Positions 12,691 to 24,960 of a stretch of DNA of 64,000 nt are shown here, one piece after another. The position numbers and the translations under genes are program-made. Origin of the DNA: Sipunculus nudus (taxonomy: Eukaryota > Annelida > Sipuncula > Golfingiida > Sipunculidae); the NCBI GenBank assembly GCA_026874595.1, contig CM049321.1, forward strand, positions 10,277,979 to 10,341,978, written 5' to 3'. Position 1 is the first letter of the stretch. Each line of letters begins with the position of its first letter. The notes below the pieces were generated by a model that saw nothing but the letters and a program-made list of their open reading frames with translations, was not told where the DNA came from and did not search any database.

Positions 12691-14634
12691 GCCTAAATTT
12701 ACTGGAGACAACTAAATAGACGCTAATTTATAAATAGCCAACATCTTTCCTTGCAATGATTAAAACACTCGTATATTCTCCACAGCTGTAACTTACCACT
12801 CCTTTGAATGCTACATTCAGATTGAATAATCAATCCTGCATCGTTTGAAGAAGCTTGCAGGATGCAGGTGTTTGCTTCCATCTTAAAACCAATACACCTT
12901 TGCTTCTCTGAAATGTCACGTATTTCCTGGCATTTCTTGTGTGCCATTCTTGTTCCATGAACACGTTTCCGCTCATCAATGTGAATGTTGGAATTAAACC
13001 CACTGCCCCCTATAACATAATTTACAGTTTGCATCACATTATCTGAAGCTAAGTTTTTTTGCAAATATATTCAATATCTTATCATCTTAGGTTTACTTGC
13101 ACTTATGTCTGATATGTAGAAAAAAATATAAACTTGTTTGGCCTTATATGTAAGCACACGAAGTTCTCATCAATAATAATTAACCATGAGACTATACTCT
13201 ACGAAACTGTTTTTTGTTCATCCACGTTTTACCATCTAGGGCCCTGCGCGGGGCGGGTTATATCTAAGAAAGTGCGGGCCAGGCCGTAATAAAGCCTGTG
13301 CGGTGCGGGGCAGGCTGGCGTTGATGATCTGACAGTTCAGTAACACATGAATATAAAATTATAAATTTAAAATAATGTTAATTAATCTTTATTTATTCCT
13401 GTTAAGCCGTTACACTGATTGACAGTTGTAACAACACTATGCAAATATTTCTTTTCTATATATAAAGTCAATTAGTTATACAAAATAGATGATGCATCAA
13501 TAATTTGAAATCTAGAGTTTAAACAATTGTCCTTGCAGTGGGAGCTGGTCATAACTTTGTACAAAAATACCTTGCCTGTGTTGCATATGGAACGTAACCC
13601 TGTACTTAAGTCAGGTCTCACATGTTACATAATATGGCTCGTAGTGAAGCAAGGGCATGGTTACTTTTAAACTTGTGATAGACACTGTGTGGCTACAGCT
13701 GGCTCTTTAGGCGACTCAATTGACCTAGAACGACACAAAGCCGAAGGGGGGCTCCTTATCTAATTGTATAATCTATGTGCTGTCTAATTGTTACTGAAAT
13801 TAACCTCTGGCTGGACAAATCCCTGCTTGGGCATGGAAAGGATAATACGGTAATGACTGCTATAAGAAACACCGAAACACGGCTCTGGTCATGTCTGTCT
13901 CAATGAACATCCAGAACCTAAAGTCACATCGGCCAGATTACCTCTACACATATTTTGAAGAAATCTACATTTGTTTTTACCTTTTTAAAAATTTAAGTAA
14001 AAACAGACACAATAAAACCAAACGTTTGTTTAATTCCCCTGTCAAGTAGGAAAACATATTTAAGATATGTTAAATTTCTATGTATATATGAAATCCATTT
14101 AGGCAGTCAAATATGTCTTAAAAATATTTTATGAAATATGGTTTTAATAAATGCTAGAATGCTTTAAAATTATTTTTTCATTCCAAACATGAAACATTTT
14201 ATATATATCAGAAATAAGCATAGCTAATATTCGTGTTGTGAATATTCTTGATTTGTAAACCTATGGATCATAAACCTTTTTCTTTTTATTCTTTTGCGGG
14301 CTGCACAGTGGTCTGGAAACCTGAAACATGCGGGACGGGGCGGGTGCGGGCTGAAAGAAAATTTTGCGGGGCGGATGCTAGCTGAAAGAATCACAATAAC
14401 TGCGGGGTTGGCTGAAATTTTTTTTCTTTGATTGCGGGGCGTTCCGCGGGCTGATAGGGCATGATAGGGCATGATGCGGGGCAGGTGCGGGCTCATTTTT
14501 TTCCGGCCCGCGCAGGGCTGTATAACCAACATGATCGACGACATCAGTATGAATAACGCTGGGACACGTTTAATTCCCTATTCTTTGTGCTTACCGCTGC
14601 AAAGACATATTGCAATTAGAAAAATAGTCTTCAT
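11523..14634 (-). CDS. Secreted PAN-like plus CTLD protein, divergent copy B1
   Basis: Exons read at 14595-14634 (signal, starts MKTIFLIAICLC), 12797-13048, 12146-12343 and 11523-11797. All are phase 1 and give an open frame of 254 codons. The PAN-like exon keeps its length but the second core cysteine is Arg (CQEIRD instead of CQEIC). The CTLD keeps WIGCNDLKGED, DDWC, EPN and DDDC. Around the WND motif a one-base insertion is offset by a one-base deletion, so WCWND has become YVLERFS. A further one-base loss then shifts the tail, and the final SICEK cysteine is replaced by GDPFVKN and an extended C-terminus. The first intron contains a hAT-like element (13238-14519). The gene may be transcribed, but its calcium-dependent sugar binding is probably damaged. 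A decaying pseudogene is the main alternative. Confidence 0.65.
11847..11886. repeat. (TA)n microsatellite beside the last exon of lectin B1
   Basis: Alternating T/A tract in the intron next to the last exon. The same tract in B2 (32,068-32,111) marks the edge of that copy's internal deletion. Confidence 0.95.
12626..12687. repeat. (TA)n microsatellite in a lectin B1 intron
   Basis: About 60 bases of alternating T/A between the PAN-like exon and the first CTLD exon of copy B1. Confidence 0.95.
13238..14519. mobile_element. hAT-like non-autonomous DNA element in B1 lectin intron 1
   Basis: The left end is AGGGCCCTGCGCGGGG. The right end is CCCGCGCAGGGCT, its approximate inverse. The interior near both ends is built of GC-rich units (GCGGGGCGGGTGCGGGCTGA) in an otherwise AT-rich region. 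Flanks TTACCATC and TAACCAAC look like a decayed 8-bp target duplication, the length typical of hAT transposons. No transposase frame was seen. Repeat R1 (13,610-13,950) lies inside, probably as a later insertion. A sister copy with a cleaner duplication is at 32,311-32,967. Confidence 0.6.
13610..13950. repeat. Dispersed repeat R1, copy in B1
   Basis: Matches 4,440-4,840 and 24,500-24,960 (CTACAGCTGGCTCTTTAGGC, later CCCTGCTTGGGCATGGAAAG). It lies inside the hAT-like element and is missing from that element's B2 copy. Confidence 0.55.
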
Positions 14635-16527
14635 ACTAAAGATTTAACACAACTGAAATAAAAACAGTAAAAAGGATTTCTGCATTATAATATACTACTT
14701 CGAGAAATTAAATATCCTCTGGAAAATACATCTTATTTCAAACTGAACATGCAATAAAGTATATAAAGTAAAAGCACATTTTAAAAATAAAATTAAAAGT
14801 GATTATAGCCCCTTTGGAAAAAAGAAATAAACGGGCAGATTATTATTGCATAATGATAATTTATAGCAGTGAATACAATATAATAACGTTATTTAAACAA
14901 AAATAAAATCCAATATCCTAAATGAAGATTCTGTATCCAAGTTCATTGATGATCAACAGCAATAGTCCGGACACGCATAAGAGATAAGTTTAAAAAAAAA
15001 TGAATAGATTCCCGATGGTAACGTCTCTTTGTCTTTCATTTTTGACTGTATCCGGTTCTACATGGAGTCTTTGTACACACCAAACGAGAAAAATTAATAT
15101 GTTGAGTACACAGTATTTTAAGGATTTCACACCACAAAAATTTAAATTTTAGTACACACAGTCAATAAGTGTCATCGAAGGACCCAGAATAGTTATAAAA
15201 TAAAACTCATTAATTTTAGCTTAAGTTTTATAACGTTTTATTAAAAAAAAACTGTTGTTCAGACAATTATTAGGGGTTTCTCTTTATTCTTCTTATAAAT
15301 GCATCGGTTTTATTAAAATGTGTCCATACGTAGTTTTGAGAAACTGCTTGCCCGCTATCGTTTATTTATTTTTTTAAAGAAAGATGTGATTTTCTGGGTT
15401 CTTCTCCATTTGAGATCAAATCTGTCAACTCTTTTTATCCTTATCGATCCCTAGAACAGAAAACGAAAACGTAGTTTATTATCATAATCTGTGCACCAAT
15501 TTCAAGCACAGCACTTAACTCCCTTCATTTTAACGATTATCGCTTTGCAAGATTAGAGGAATATTTGTCATTCGACTGAAGCGCTCACCTGTGGTCACGT
15601 TTACAGGGAATAGTAACATTTTGATTTAGTAGACGAGAGAACAGCCGGTATCTTATATAAGAGTAAATGTTTTGAGATAATTCAGGCATGCAATGCCTTG
15701 CTTGGACATACACAACAGACGAATCCTGGATAAAGGAATAATGTGACCTTTATCCAGTGAGGGAGGGTTTTTTTTCGATTACAGGCATGTCAGCGACAAT
15801 TTTGTTTAAGCCAGTGTCCTCGGAATAAATCTTGGCCAATACATTCAATTTTTAACACAGAGCCAAACGCTTGTGTCCACCACTAGTGTGCCATCTCAGG
15901 TTCTTTAGGATCACAAGTATTCCTTTTCATGCACGCACCGACCTGCACATGAAAATTTACACTGGCACATTTTTTTCTACATTGTTTAACATGAGTACCC
16001 AGGTGATTTTGCATGTTTGTATTATTGATAAACTAATTTTAGGATTAATCTTTTATATATGACTAGTTACTGTATGGTAAATTCATTATTCCGGGCTGCA
16101 TCATTAATTTTGGAGGGCTCGACCCTCATCTTTAATTCGAAACAATTTCCGTTGATCAACCGAACTGGGTTCTGCTTTATTTCCTCAGCACATAATATAG
16201 TAACCTCATTACAAGCAACTAAAATAACTAGAATAGGGCAGTCGTTACTTCTGTTGTGTCAGTGGCTCGATGAATGCTTTCATGCTGAAACTTGAAAGCA
16301 AAAGGCGGCCACTCGTACTTAAGGGGCAGCAGTGAGAGTGGAAGGTTAATCTGGGATTAACAATGTAGTCATGCGTAGCATGTGTATCCAATATACTGAC
16401 GTGTCCATATACTCACGTAATCCTTAAAGGCTTGCATACAGGTCCTTACGAATGGATTAACAGAACACACACTATCCCTGAAATGCCAGTCATATGATAT
16501 AGTGGCCAGCATCTAGATTCCTTCAGG

Positions 16528-16532
<5 letters not shown>

Positions 16533-16569
<37 letters not shown>
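16533..16569. repeat. (TA)n microsatellite
   Basis: Alternating T/A tract. B2 has only a short degenerate version near 34,420. Confidence 0.95.
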
Positions 16570-16573
<4 letters not shown>

Positions 16574-18039
16574 AAGAATCAGGCATCATAACCAGGCATG
16601 TTTATGCAATATTTCTAGAATCTTTCAGGTAATATATCTTATTTAAATAGTGAAGCTAAATAACTGGGATAGGCTTAATAATCATGCAGATTTGTGCATG
16701 GTCCAATTAGCATAAGGTCTATGCAAGAGGATTTCAAACTGATCGGATGTGTTCATGTCATAGACAAGTAGCACTAAATGTTAAATACAGTTTCCATCGT
16801 GATGGGAAATTTTAAGGTTATTGATCTTGATCTTTGAGGTTACAAATTTCATCCTCAATACTTACTTAGCTCCTTTATTTCGGATAACCTCGGATAGACT
16901 ACATTACCACCTTGACAGTCTAGTGATAATAACCTCGGCTCTCAACAAGAGTTAAAAATGGAAGGCGTTGACTTGAGGGTGGGTTGTAGTGACAAGCCAA
17001 ATGTCGTGCTTTTCTCTACTACTTTTATTTTCTCAAACTATATCTAAATAAAATCGAACGTCAACATCGGAGTTTTGGAGAATACATTGTATAATTTGTT
17101 ATAACTAATTGTACGGACCATGGGAAGTAATAAAAGCTGAAATACGTATCTATACCATGTGATTTCATATATACAAGAAAGTAATATACCTCCCAAATAA
17201 CCACTGATTTTTGCAGCAGCACACGGTAACTCTACTGATATCTTTGGTTGATATAAACACAATTATCTTTACTCCTTGGTACACCTTCATTGCCTCTTTA
17301 GTTATATGTGTCCATTTTTTCCCTGAAAAACAAAACGATCCCGGGCCATTCAATTACTTTTCTAATGTTAAAGATAAATTGTACCAAACCTGTCAAACGT
17401 ATAAAGCATAGATATAATATTTTACTTGTGTCAGTGGCAACTGTAATGTATTGCTTCAAACGTATTGCAGTTTTTCAAACTTTTCTGTACGATCTGTTCA
17501 GGAAATGACATATTTTAGCCTGGCCAGCATAAACAAGTATGTTAATATGTCAATAAAATTTTCGGGTGAATTTGCATTGCAGTATCAATATTATTTAACA
17601 TGCTTATTTTTATGGGCCAGAAAATATAAAGATGTTAAATCTTCATAAAAAATATTTTCATGTGAATTTGCATTAAAAGATCGATAATGGCATATCTCGT
17701 TTGTTTTGTATATAATGGTAAAATTAGCCTGCTTTGAGTAAAATGTTTCTCAGGTGCTGCCAAGCAGTTTTTTATTTGTCACACCACAGGGGATGCGACT
17801 TCTCAGGTTCTTTTAGTCAGACAATACAACAAGCATACCTAAAATTATAACACGCGATGTATGCTCCAAACATGCACAAAGACAGCGTAGGTTTAGTCAA
17901 CAAACCAATATAGTAACATATATAATATTACTTACAAGACACTCGGGAGTGTGTACATCAAGGATACAACAACAAAACACAAAGGGACACAATTCAAATT
18001 ACACACACAGAGTCCAGTGAACAGCTGAATCACGTCACA

Positions 18040-18560
18040 TGACTTCACAGACGCTATTCATAAGGCTCAGAATACGACTTCTCCAGACTGACTCTCTGTA
18101 CATACTGACGCTACGGTCCCACAAGGGCCTCCCGAGAAAAGGAGACCAGCCCGTCCGGTCTGTTCGAAGTTGGTCCAGGAACGTGCACCCTGTCACCTCA
18201 GCTACCTCGTATTCTCTCGATTACCTCCGCACCCTCCTCTTCCGGGTTCTGACGTCGCAAGTACCGCCGACCCATCCACCAATCGGCAGTACTATCCACT
18301 TGCTTCGCCGTCACTAGCATCAAAATTATAGTAGACACACCCCCAGCAGTTATCCTAGGGATATAACTACCCTTAGCAATAGAGAGGCTGAACTAGACAT
18401 GCTGGCGCCAACCAGACACCGTTGCTAAGAGTCCGGAGTACAGCTCGAAAAAGAAACGAACAAAAAAGGCGCCAGCGTTCTGCACTGGTTGCTAAATCTC
18501 TCTGAGATGCCGATATCAAATAAACCAGCTGCTACTCCTAAGTTACACAAACAATATATA
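18040..18560. other. GC-rich insertion in B1, possibly an LTR remnant
   Basis: About 500 GC-richer bases absent from the matching place in B2 (35,317-35,385). At 18,403 it contains TGGCGCCAACCAGACACC, which resembles a retrotransposon primer-binding site. No coding region of an element was found, so this is a weak assignment. Confidence 0.3.
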
Positions 18561-18565
18561 ATTTG

Positions 18566-19070
18566 CCAAACAATTATCCGATCACAATCCCCATACCTGA
18601 ACATACATAAAGAAAAAGTCACAGTCCTCTGATGACACCATTGTCGCCTAAAATCCATCTACTAAAACTTCTAAAAATTATTTTTTTTCCATCTATTTGA
18701 ATTGAAATCACCATTATTATCTGTGAGAATATTGCCAATATTTCCCTTATATCAATGTCTCAGTGGAAAGATTAATCGAATATTGACTATATCCTACCTT
18801 GCTTGAGAGATAATTGCCAAACAATTATCCGATCACAATCCCTATGCCTTAACATACATAAATAAAAATCCAGTCCTCTGGTGAAACCATTGTCGCCTAA
18901 AATCCATCTGATAAAGTTCTAAAGGTTATAATCTTTTTTCCATCTATTTGAATTTAAATCCCCAAAATTAGCTGCGAGAATATTGCCAATATTTACCTTA
19001 TATCAATGTATCAGTTGAAAGACATCGATTATTGACTTCTCACTTTGCATAAGACATAATTACTCAAGCC
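18566..19070. repeat. Tandem duplication, period about 251 bp
   Basis: CCAAACAATTATCCGATCAC occurs at 18,566 and 18,817, and the following 250 bases run in parallel (TCCATCTATTTGAAT, then GAGAATATTGCCAATATTT). B2 has a single version of the second half. Confidence 0.8.
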
Positions 19071-19970
19071 CTCTGAAACAGTTTGATGATAATGGGCAAG
19101 GATATTTTGCAATTTTAATAAAAGCCTGAAATTTCTTGAAATAAGTCCTTAATTCATGTACCATCATTCTAACTCTCTTATGATATATTTTCATTATTAG
19201 CACTTCAGAATTATTAAATATACTCTTGTTCTTATGAAAATTACGACAATAAATAATAATAATGCTCATAATATTATTCCTGTTTACAAAAATTTAATAT
19301 AAAAGTAAAACACGAGGTGCACTGGGTGTTAGTTTGTTTATATCCACGTGCTGATGACATGTTAGGCCGCCAAAATGGCGGTCGATAGTAATAAAAACCT
19401 TCAACATCTGCGGTCAGAAAAATCGGAATTAAGCAGATGAGAAATTCTCCCAATATAAGGAAGTAGTGACCTGTCAACATCAGGACATGCGCAATCGACC
19501 ATCGGTTATTTAGTTAGCCCCGTTTGCTAATTAGAGATAAGAAAGCTCACACCCCCGCCACAGGGTAAGTTTCAGGCTATTCATGAACATACTCAGAAAA
19601 TAAGCATGAAATCTGACATCGATTGAATAGTGGTATATAATTATATACTGTTGTTTATAAATGCTTACCTGAAAACACATTTTACGTTACTATACACGGG
19701 TATACACTACATGTACTTTATGTGGCCTCTATGGTTAAATAAAATTCAATCATCAAATTACGTATTACTAGGTCAAATTACCACCGACATAATTTTATGA
19801 GAATATTGAAAATATTCACTAACAATACATTTTCTAGTTCCAAGGGGCCATCTTACAGGATAGACCTGTTCCAATTGTCATAATGGAAGTGCATTCTTCG
19901 TAAAATGTGTGAAAGAATCATTTTTTATGAGTAAAATTGTCCCATTCCTATCATACGTCCCAGTCCGTTC
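19070..19970. other. End of block B1, no gene seen
   Basis: AT-rich spacer. Its 19,395-19,860 part resembles 49,440-49,960, beyond the large insertion. No exon or RNA gene was seen. Confidence 0.6.
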
Positions 19971-20325
19971 CCGACAAGAATGCCAAGAGAGTGTTTTGGC
20001 GCTAATAAGATTGATATTCAATACTTAATCTAATGACAAGCAACGTGGCATTGTAGAATTCTACAGATGGGATCTTGAGTAACTTTGTTTTTTTACAGCA
20101 AAGAAGAATTACTTAACTTCCTTTTTACGAAAAATCAATTGTAACAGAGGTGAATAATATGAAATAGGAATTCACTTAATTCCTTGTAGCAAGGGAAATC
20201 TGAAAAGGAAAAGCTGCACGATCAGGTGTTGTTACCAAATTGGATTTCAGACAAATTTTATATGGCAAGGACAGATGTAGAAACTAGAATTTGTCTGAAA
20301 GAACTAACAACATAGCATATACCCT

Positions 20326-22162
20326 CTAAGCCTTAGCAAATGGGACTGATTTTTCACAAATGGACCCCATTTGTGTACTGCCGCAGGGTAGGTCGTTCCA
20401 ACACCACTTGAAGTCTGTCCGCATAGCTGCGCAGTCTTCATCATTGTTCCAATACTTTCCATTGTTTGGTTCGGAGGTGCACCAGTCAGCGTACATCATT
20501 CCTTCACCAGATGATTGCCATCGCCAAATGTCCTCCTCCTTGAGGTCATTGCCACCAATCCATATTGTAACCGTATGCCGGAGGGCTGTAAAATACGTGT
20601 GAGAGAATACGTGTAGGCGTCTTTTTCAACTTAAATTTACAGTTATATGTATGTGTGTGTATGTGTGTGCACAACTGGAATAAATTGGTTGTGGACACAT
20701 GGTTGTTGCTCATGTCTAGTTCTTACAATGCTGTTTACATAATAATAAATATGTAAATGATTATATGTTTAAATGAATATTAAAGCGCAGTAGCATGAAT
20801 TAATGAATTATGAATCCCCCCCCCCCCATTACACACACGAACGTTATTCTTTGAAAAATGTAAAAATCATACGATTTATCACAATCTTGGATTCCTCAAG
20901 ATAATAAACTGTTAGCTTGAGGATCACTATCTTTATTGAGGACCTCCAATACCAGCATGTCATCCATGTGTAGTAATCCTCCGGAATATACGACTAATAG
21001 GACATTACGCTTTAAAACATCAGGTTATGATGACTTTGAGGGATTGTAGAATGGCGCTTTATGACGTGAAGCCAGTCTGACCAACCTGGCTGCTGCTTAA
21101 GGATTTCTTTCAGGTGGTCATTTTCCTCCTTATTGTTGATGGTGACGAGATCTCCACTGAGGCGTTGGCAGCTTTTTCTTGCCTCGTACCACGTCATTAC
21201 TCCTGTTTCTGTTCGGTAGCAAGACACAGGCAGCCAGGGCTGGCTCGTGTCGTCATACGGGTCCGTGTACCCAGAGGGACAGGCACCTGCATTATAAAGG
21301 CCAATTACTCAGTATTTTTAAAGAAATCAAGTCTGATAGTGACCAGAGGTAAATCGATTATTTTAATTTACAGGATTATATTGTGCATAACATTTCGTTG
21401 CACGAACGATTTTTTTCATAAACCCATATATTTAAACATTTCGTGAACTTCTTTTTTAACAAAAAAAGTACATAATACTCATATATTAAAGGTTATTTAG
21501 GTAACAAAACGGATGAACATTCGTTTGCAGTCGCGATATGTTATTATATTTAGGTTGCACATCATCAATTTATTTACATCTAACATATTTCCTTGCACTG
21601 TTTTAATCACTCGTATATTCCCCGTAGATGTAACATACCGCTCTTTGGTATGCGACATGATGGTTGAATCACCAATCCTACATCATGAGTAGATGCATGT
21701 AGGATGCATGTATTTGCTTCCATTTTAATATCCATACACCTGTGCATCTCTAATCTGTCACATATTTCCTGGCATTTCTTGTATGTCATTCCTGTTCCAT
21801 GAACACGTTTCAGCTCAACAGTGAGAATGTTAGAGTGAAAAGCACTGCTACCTTCAACAAAATGTACACTATGCGCCATATTATCTGAAGCTAAAGTGAT
21901 ATGCAAAGATATCCAGTATCTTATCTGCCTGGATATACTTGGAATCGGATGCGTAAAATTGATTAAATCGTTTGGCCTGATGGGTATAAAGCATCCGATG
22001 TTTTTTATCAATAAGCATTAAATCTGTCGGAATACTCATCTATCTTTGCAAGCATGGTCAAAGACATAAATATGTATGAAGCGGGAACAGATTTTATTAA
22101 ATTAACTATTCTTAGTACTTACCTTGGCAAAGATAGAAAGCAATCAGCGAAATCGTCTTCAT
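20326..22162 (-). CDS. Secreted PAN-like plus C-type lectin domain protein, intact copy (A2)
   Basis: Four exons read on the minus strand: 22123-22162, 21639-21890, 21086-21286 and 20326-20585. All junctions are GT-AG in phase 1 and together give 250 codons. Residues 1-14 are a hydrophobic signal peptide (starts MKTISLIAFYLC). Residues 15-97 have cysteines at 53, 57, 65 and 75 in a spacing like a PAN/apple core. Residues 98-250 form a long-form CTLD: C100/C120, C137, WIGGND at 173-178, EPN at 203-205, C216, WND at 227-229, C232 and C241. In the CTLD family, EPN plus WND marks calcium-dependent binding of mannose-type sugars, so a secreted sugar-binding, possibly immune or mucosal, role is inferred. 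The third exon's donor (CAG|GTTGGT) was chosen because it is the one that keeps frame into WIGGND. No disabling change was found, unlike the other copies. Confidence 0.85.
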
Positions 22163-22562
22163 CCTAAAGATTTATCTAAAAATAACATTAAAAAATTGGC
22201 ATTAAATATTGAACTACGACACCTAAATATATACTCTAGATGACACGAAATTCATTTATTTTTTAAATGAACAAGAAATACGGTATATAAGGATAAGACA
22301 CAATTGAAACCTTTAATTATACGTTACCATCCCCTCTAGAAAATTGGAAATGCGCTGTAAGTTACGGCATAAGGATAATTCAAAGCAGTTTATACCTTAT
22401 ATTATATGATTTCTTTTCAAATGAAGTTTCTATATTGTAGTTCGTTAATAATTAAATGCAATGCTACTGACATAAATTAATCAGAATCTCGATAAGGACG
22501 TCAATTTGTCCTCCATTTGTGATTCCCTCATGATATGATTTACACGTAGACTTTGTAAACAC

Positions 22563-22818
22563 CTAAAATGAACTATCGTTGTGTTGGTTACAAGGATTTC
22601 GTAATAAAAGTCACCTTCCGTCACCATTAGACCAATGGTGACAATAACACAATTGTCAGTGGTATAGCTTTCATTACAGATATCTGTCAGGTTCATGTAA
22701 TTATGACAATTCCGATATAAATATGAATAATCGGGAACAACTGTTTATTTTTAATTGCCAATTCCGAGTGCTTACAGGCGCAAAGATAAAATGCAATGAG
22801 TACATCTTTTTTCTTCCA
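22563..22818 (-). other. Signal-like exon plus small cysteine-containing exon, unassigned (A2)
   Basis: A signal-like segment (22776-22818; KKKDVLIAFYLCA, GTAAG donor, start codon not ATG) lies upstream on the minus strand of an open stretch at 22563-22683. That stretch has a CAG acceptor, reads DICNESYTTDNC and later EILVTNTTIVHF, and ends at AG|GTGTTT. The two junctions agree in phase 1. The A1 equivalent is broken by stops. It may be the start of a separate small secreted protein or a dead lectin-family copy. Function unknown. Confidence 0.3.
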
Positions 22819-22819
22819 A

Positions 22820-24300
22820 CGTTTTTAACGCATCTGAAACAAAAACCGTAATACAGGTTAGGCATAGTTTTGTTCTTCTTGAAACCCTTGATATATCCTT
22901 TAAATAGACACGTCTCTTTGTCTTTCACCAATGAGGGTCCATGACTAATGTATCAGTTGAAGGGATATAATCAAAATTCAACAGCACCATGGTTAACATT
23001 TCTCACACACACAACTAGTGTTACCTTTGGACGCAAGATAATTAAAAAGTAAATAAAGCTGTCAGTATATCCAGCTTTTATGAAAGGTATCCATCAAATC
23101 ATTGTTCTCTCTTTATTCATGCACAATAAATTCTCCATCAGTTTAATTAGGTATGTTGAGAAGTCGTTCTGAAATACTTCTTGCCTGTCAATCTTTATTT
23201 CTTGAAAGAAAGATGTGATAATGTGGGACCATCTCAATGCTTGATCAAATCTATCTACTTATTAATCCTTTGAGCAAAAATTGTAAATGTAATATTTTAT
23301 TATAATCAATATAATAATTTTAGACACACCACGTATCGTTCTGTATTACATCCATTATATTTCGGCAAAGTGATAATAAGATAATAGGAATATCTGTCAA
23401 TCGAATTAGTTTATTCGACAACAGACCGGCCGATATCTGCAAATCATGCCATGCCATGCCATAGACATATCCAACAGACAAATCCTGAAAAAAGAGGGAT
23501 ATTGTGACCTTTTTCAGGTGCGGGGGGGGGGGGGTCGGTATATAAACTGGAGATGAAGTGAAATGAAGATGCTGAAGTTGGATGATTAATGAAATACTTA
23601 TTATTCAGTAAATGAGTTTAATTGATCAGATGTATGGAACACACTTGAGGTTATGACACCCCAATAGATCTCTCTTAATTGTCAAAGCCAGTGATTAATC
23701 TGGAGTAGCACACGTTTCTTAACACATGTAAAATCTCTGTATCCACAACACATGTGGTTCTTTGATAACACTGGTTTTTTCTTTAATATAGGGACTGGGT
23801 TGCATGTGAAATTTCTCACTGGCACTCTGTTTTGTGCATATGACCTTGTTTAACAAGGGCATCCGGATCATTATGATTTTTTAATACTGATAATCTTCTT
23901 TTTAGAGGGATACTGTGATAAATGAATAGGTTCTTTTTAGTAAAGGTTTTTCGATCCTCATCTTAATTTGAAATAATACCCTTGACATCAATTAGCTACA
24001 ACTTTTACTGAAGAAACAACAATAAAAGTTGTTGTTTACCACGACATTAACAATATATTCACACGAAGCATGTATACACAATATACCCATTTGTTCATAT
24101 TCTCACATATCCCTGAAATGTCTAAAATGTACGTCCTTACAAATGGGATCCTGAGACTATAAATGATAAATAAAATTTTATCGATACCTGTATTATCTTT
24201 TTTTGGTCAATAATTCCAGAAGAAATTACCTGAAAATCCGTAAATGTATAAATACTATGTCTCAACTACATTCTGGAATTTCCCATTTGGATATATTAAA
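22820..24300. other. Block A2 spacer, no gene seen
   Basis: Homologous to 2,770-4,290 in A1. It contains a G-run near 23,523 but no recognisable gene. Confidence 0.6.
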
Positions 24301-24305
24301 ATGCC

Positions 24306-24308
<3 letters not shown>

Positions 24309-24352
<44 letters not shown>

Positions 24353-24401
24353 TGATATATTTATATATGCTGATATATATATGTATATATATATATATAT
24401 A
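24309..24401. repeat. (TA)n microsatellite, compound
   Basis: Two alternating T/A tracts with short GCTGATATATTTATATATGC-type interruptions. The A1 equivalent is a single tract. Confidence 0.9.
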
Positions 24402-24499
24402 TGCTGTTTTAATTAACATGTTCAGTATATATCTATTCGTACTGTCCAAGCAACAAAAGTTTCACCTGGCCTGTGGTGTATGAGGACAGAAACTTTGTA

Positions 24500-24960
24500 C
24501 TTGTGTCAGGTCTCGCATATAACATAATATGGCTCGGAGTGAAGCAAACGCATGATTACCTTTGATGTTGTGATAGACACTGTGTGGCTACAGCTGGCTC
24601 TTTAGGCGACTCAAATGACCTAGAACGACACAAAGCCTGAGGTGGACTCCTTATCTAATTGTTTATTCTATGTGCTGTCTAATTGTTACTGATATTAACC
24701 ACTGGATGGTCAAATCCCTGCTTAAGAATGCAAAGCATAATACGGTGATGACTGCTATAAGAAACACCAAAACACCGCTCTGGTCATGTCTATCCCAATG
24801 GACCTCCTGAAGCTAAAGCCGCATCGGCCAGATTACCTTTTTACTCCCTTGACCGTCTGATTAGAGTTTCAGCTAATGGGTAGGTTATGAATGAAAAGAT
24901 TTTAACCAGAAACACATATCAACAGTTTGATTGCTTGTAATTGGCCAAAACTATTCCCAT
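24500..24960. repeat. Dispersed repeat R1, copy in A2
   Basis: Matches 4,440-4,840 and 13,610-13,950. Block A2 diverges from A1 directly after it. Confidence 0.55.

Larger units (their letters stand above)
10800..19900. repeat. Tandem array block B1
   Basis: Paralogous to the A blocks over the lectin exons and homologous along its length to B2 (31,430-35,690) and then 49,440-50,350. Matches include 15,040-15,100 to 33,440-33,490, 16,500-16,900 to 34,310-34,720, 17,500-18,040 to 34,800-35,320, and 19,020-19,290 to 35,430-35,680. The non-genic part 14,640-18,040 is AT-rich and holds nothing recognisable except the (TA)n tract near 16,533. Confidence 0.75.

Noticed and set aside
20360-20602. 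Plus-strand open frames over the lectin exons (also 1154-1396, 12103-12354, 21114-21446)
   Set aside because: They are antisense to exons whose minus-strand frames carry CTLD motifs, splice sites and conserved length.
24244-24483. Frames rich in IYIYIY or SLSLSL (also 26621-26925, 31573-32136, 48,000-48,249, 57436-57642)
   Set aside because: Translations of (TA)n and (GA)n microsatellites.
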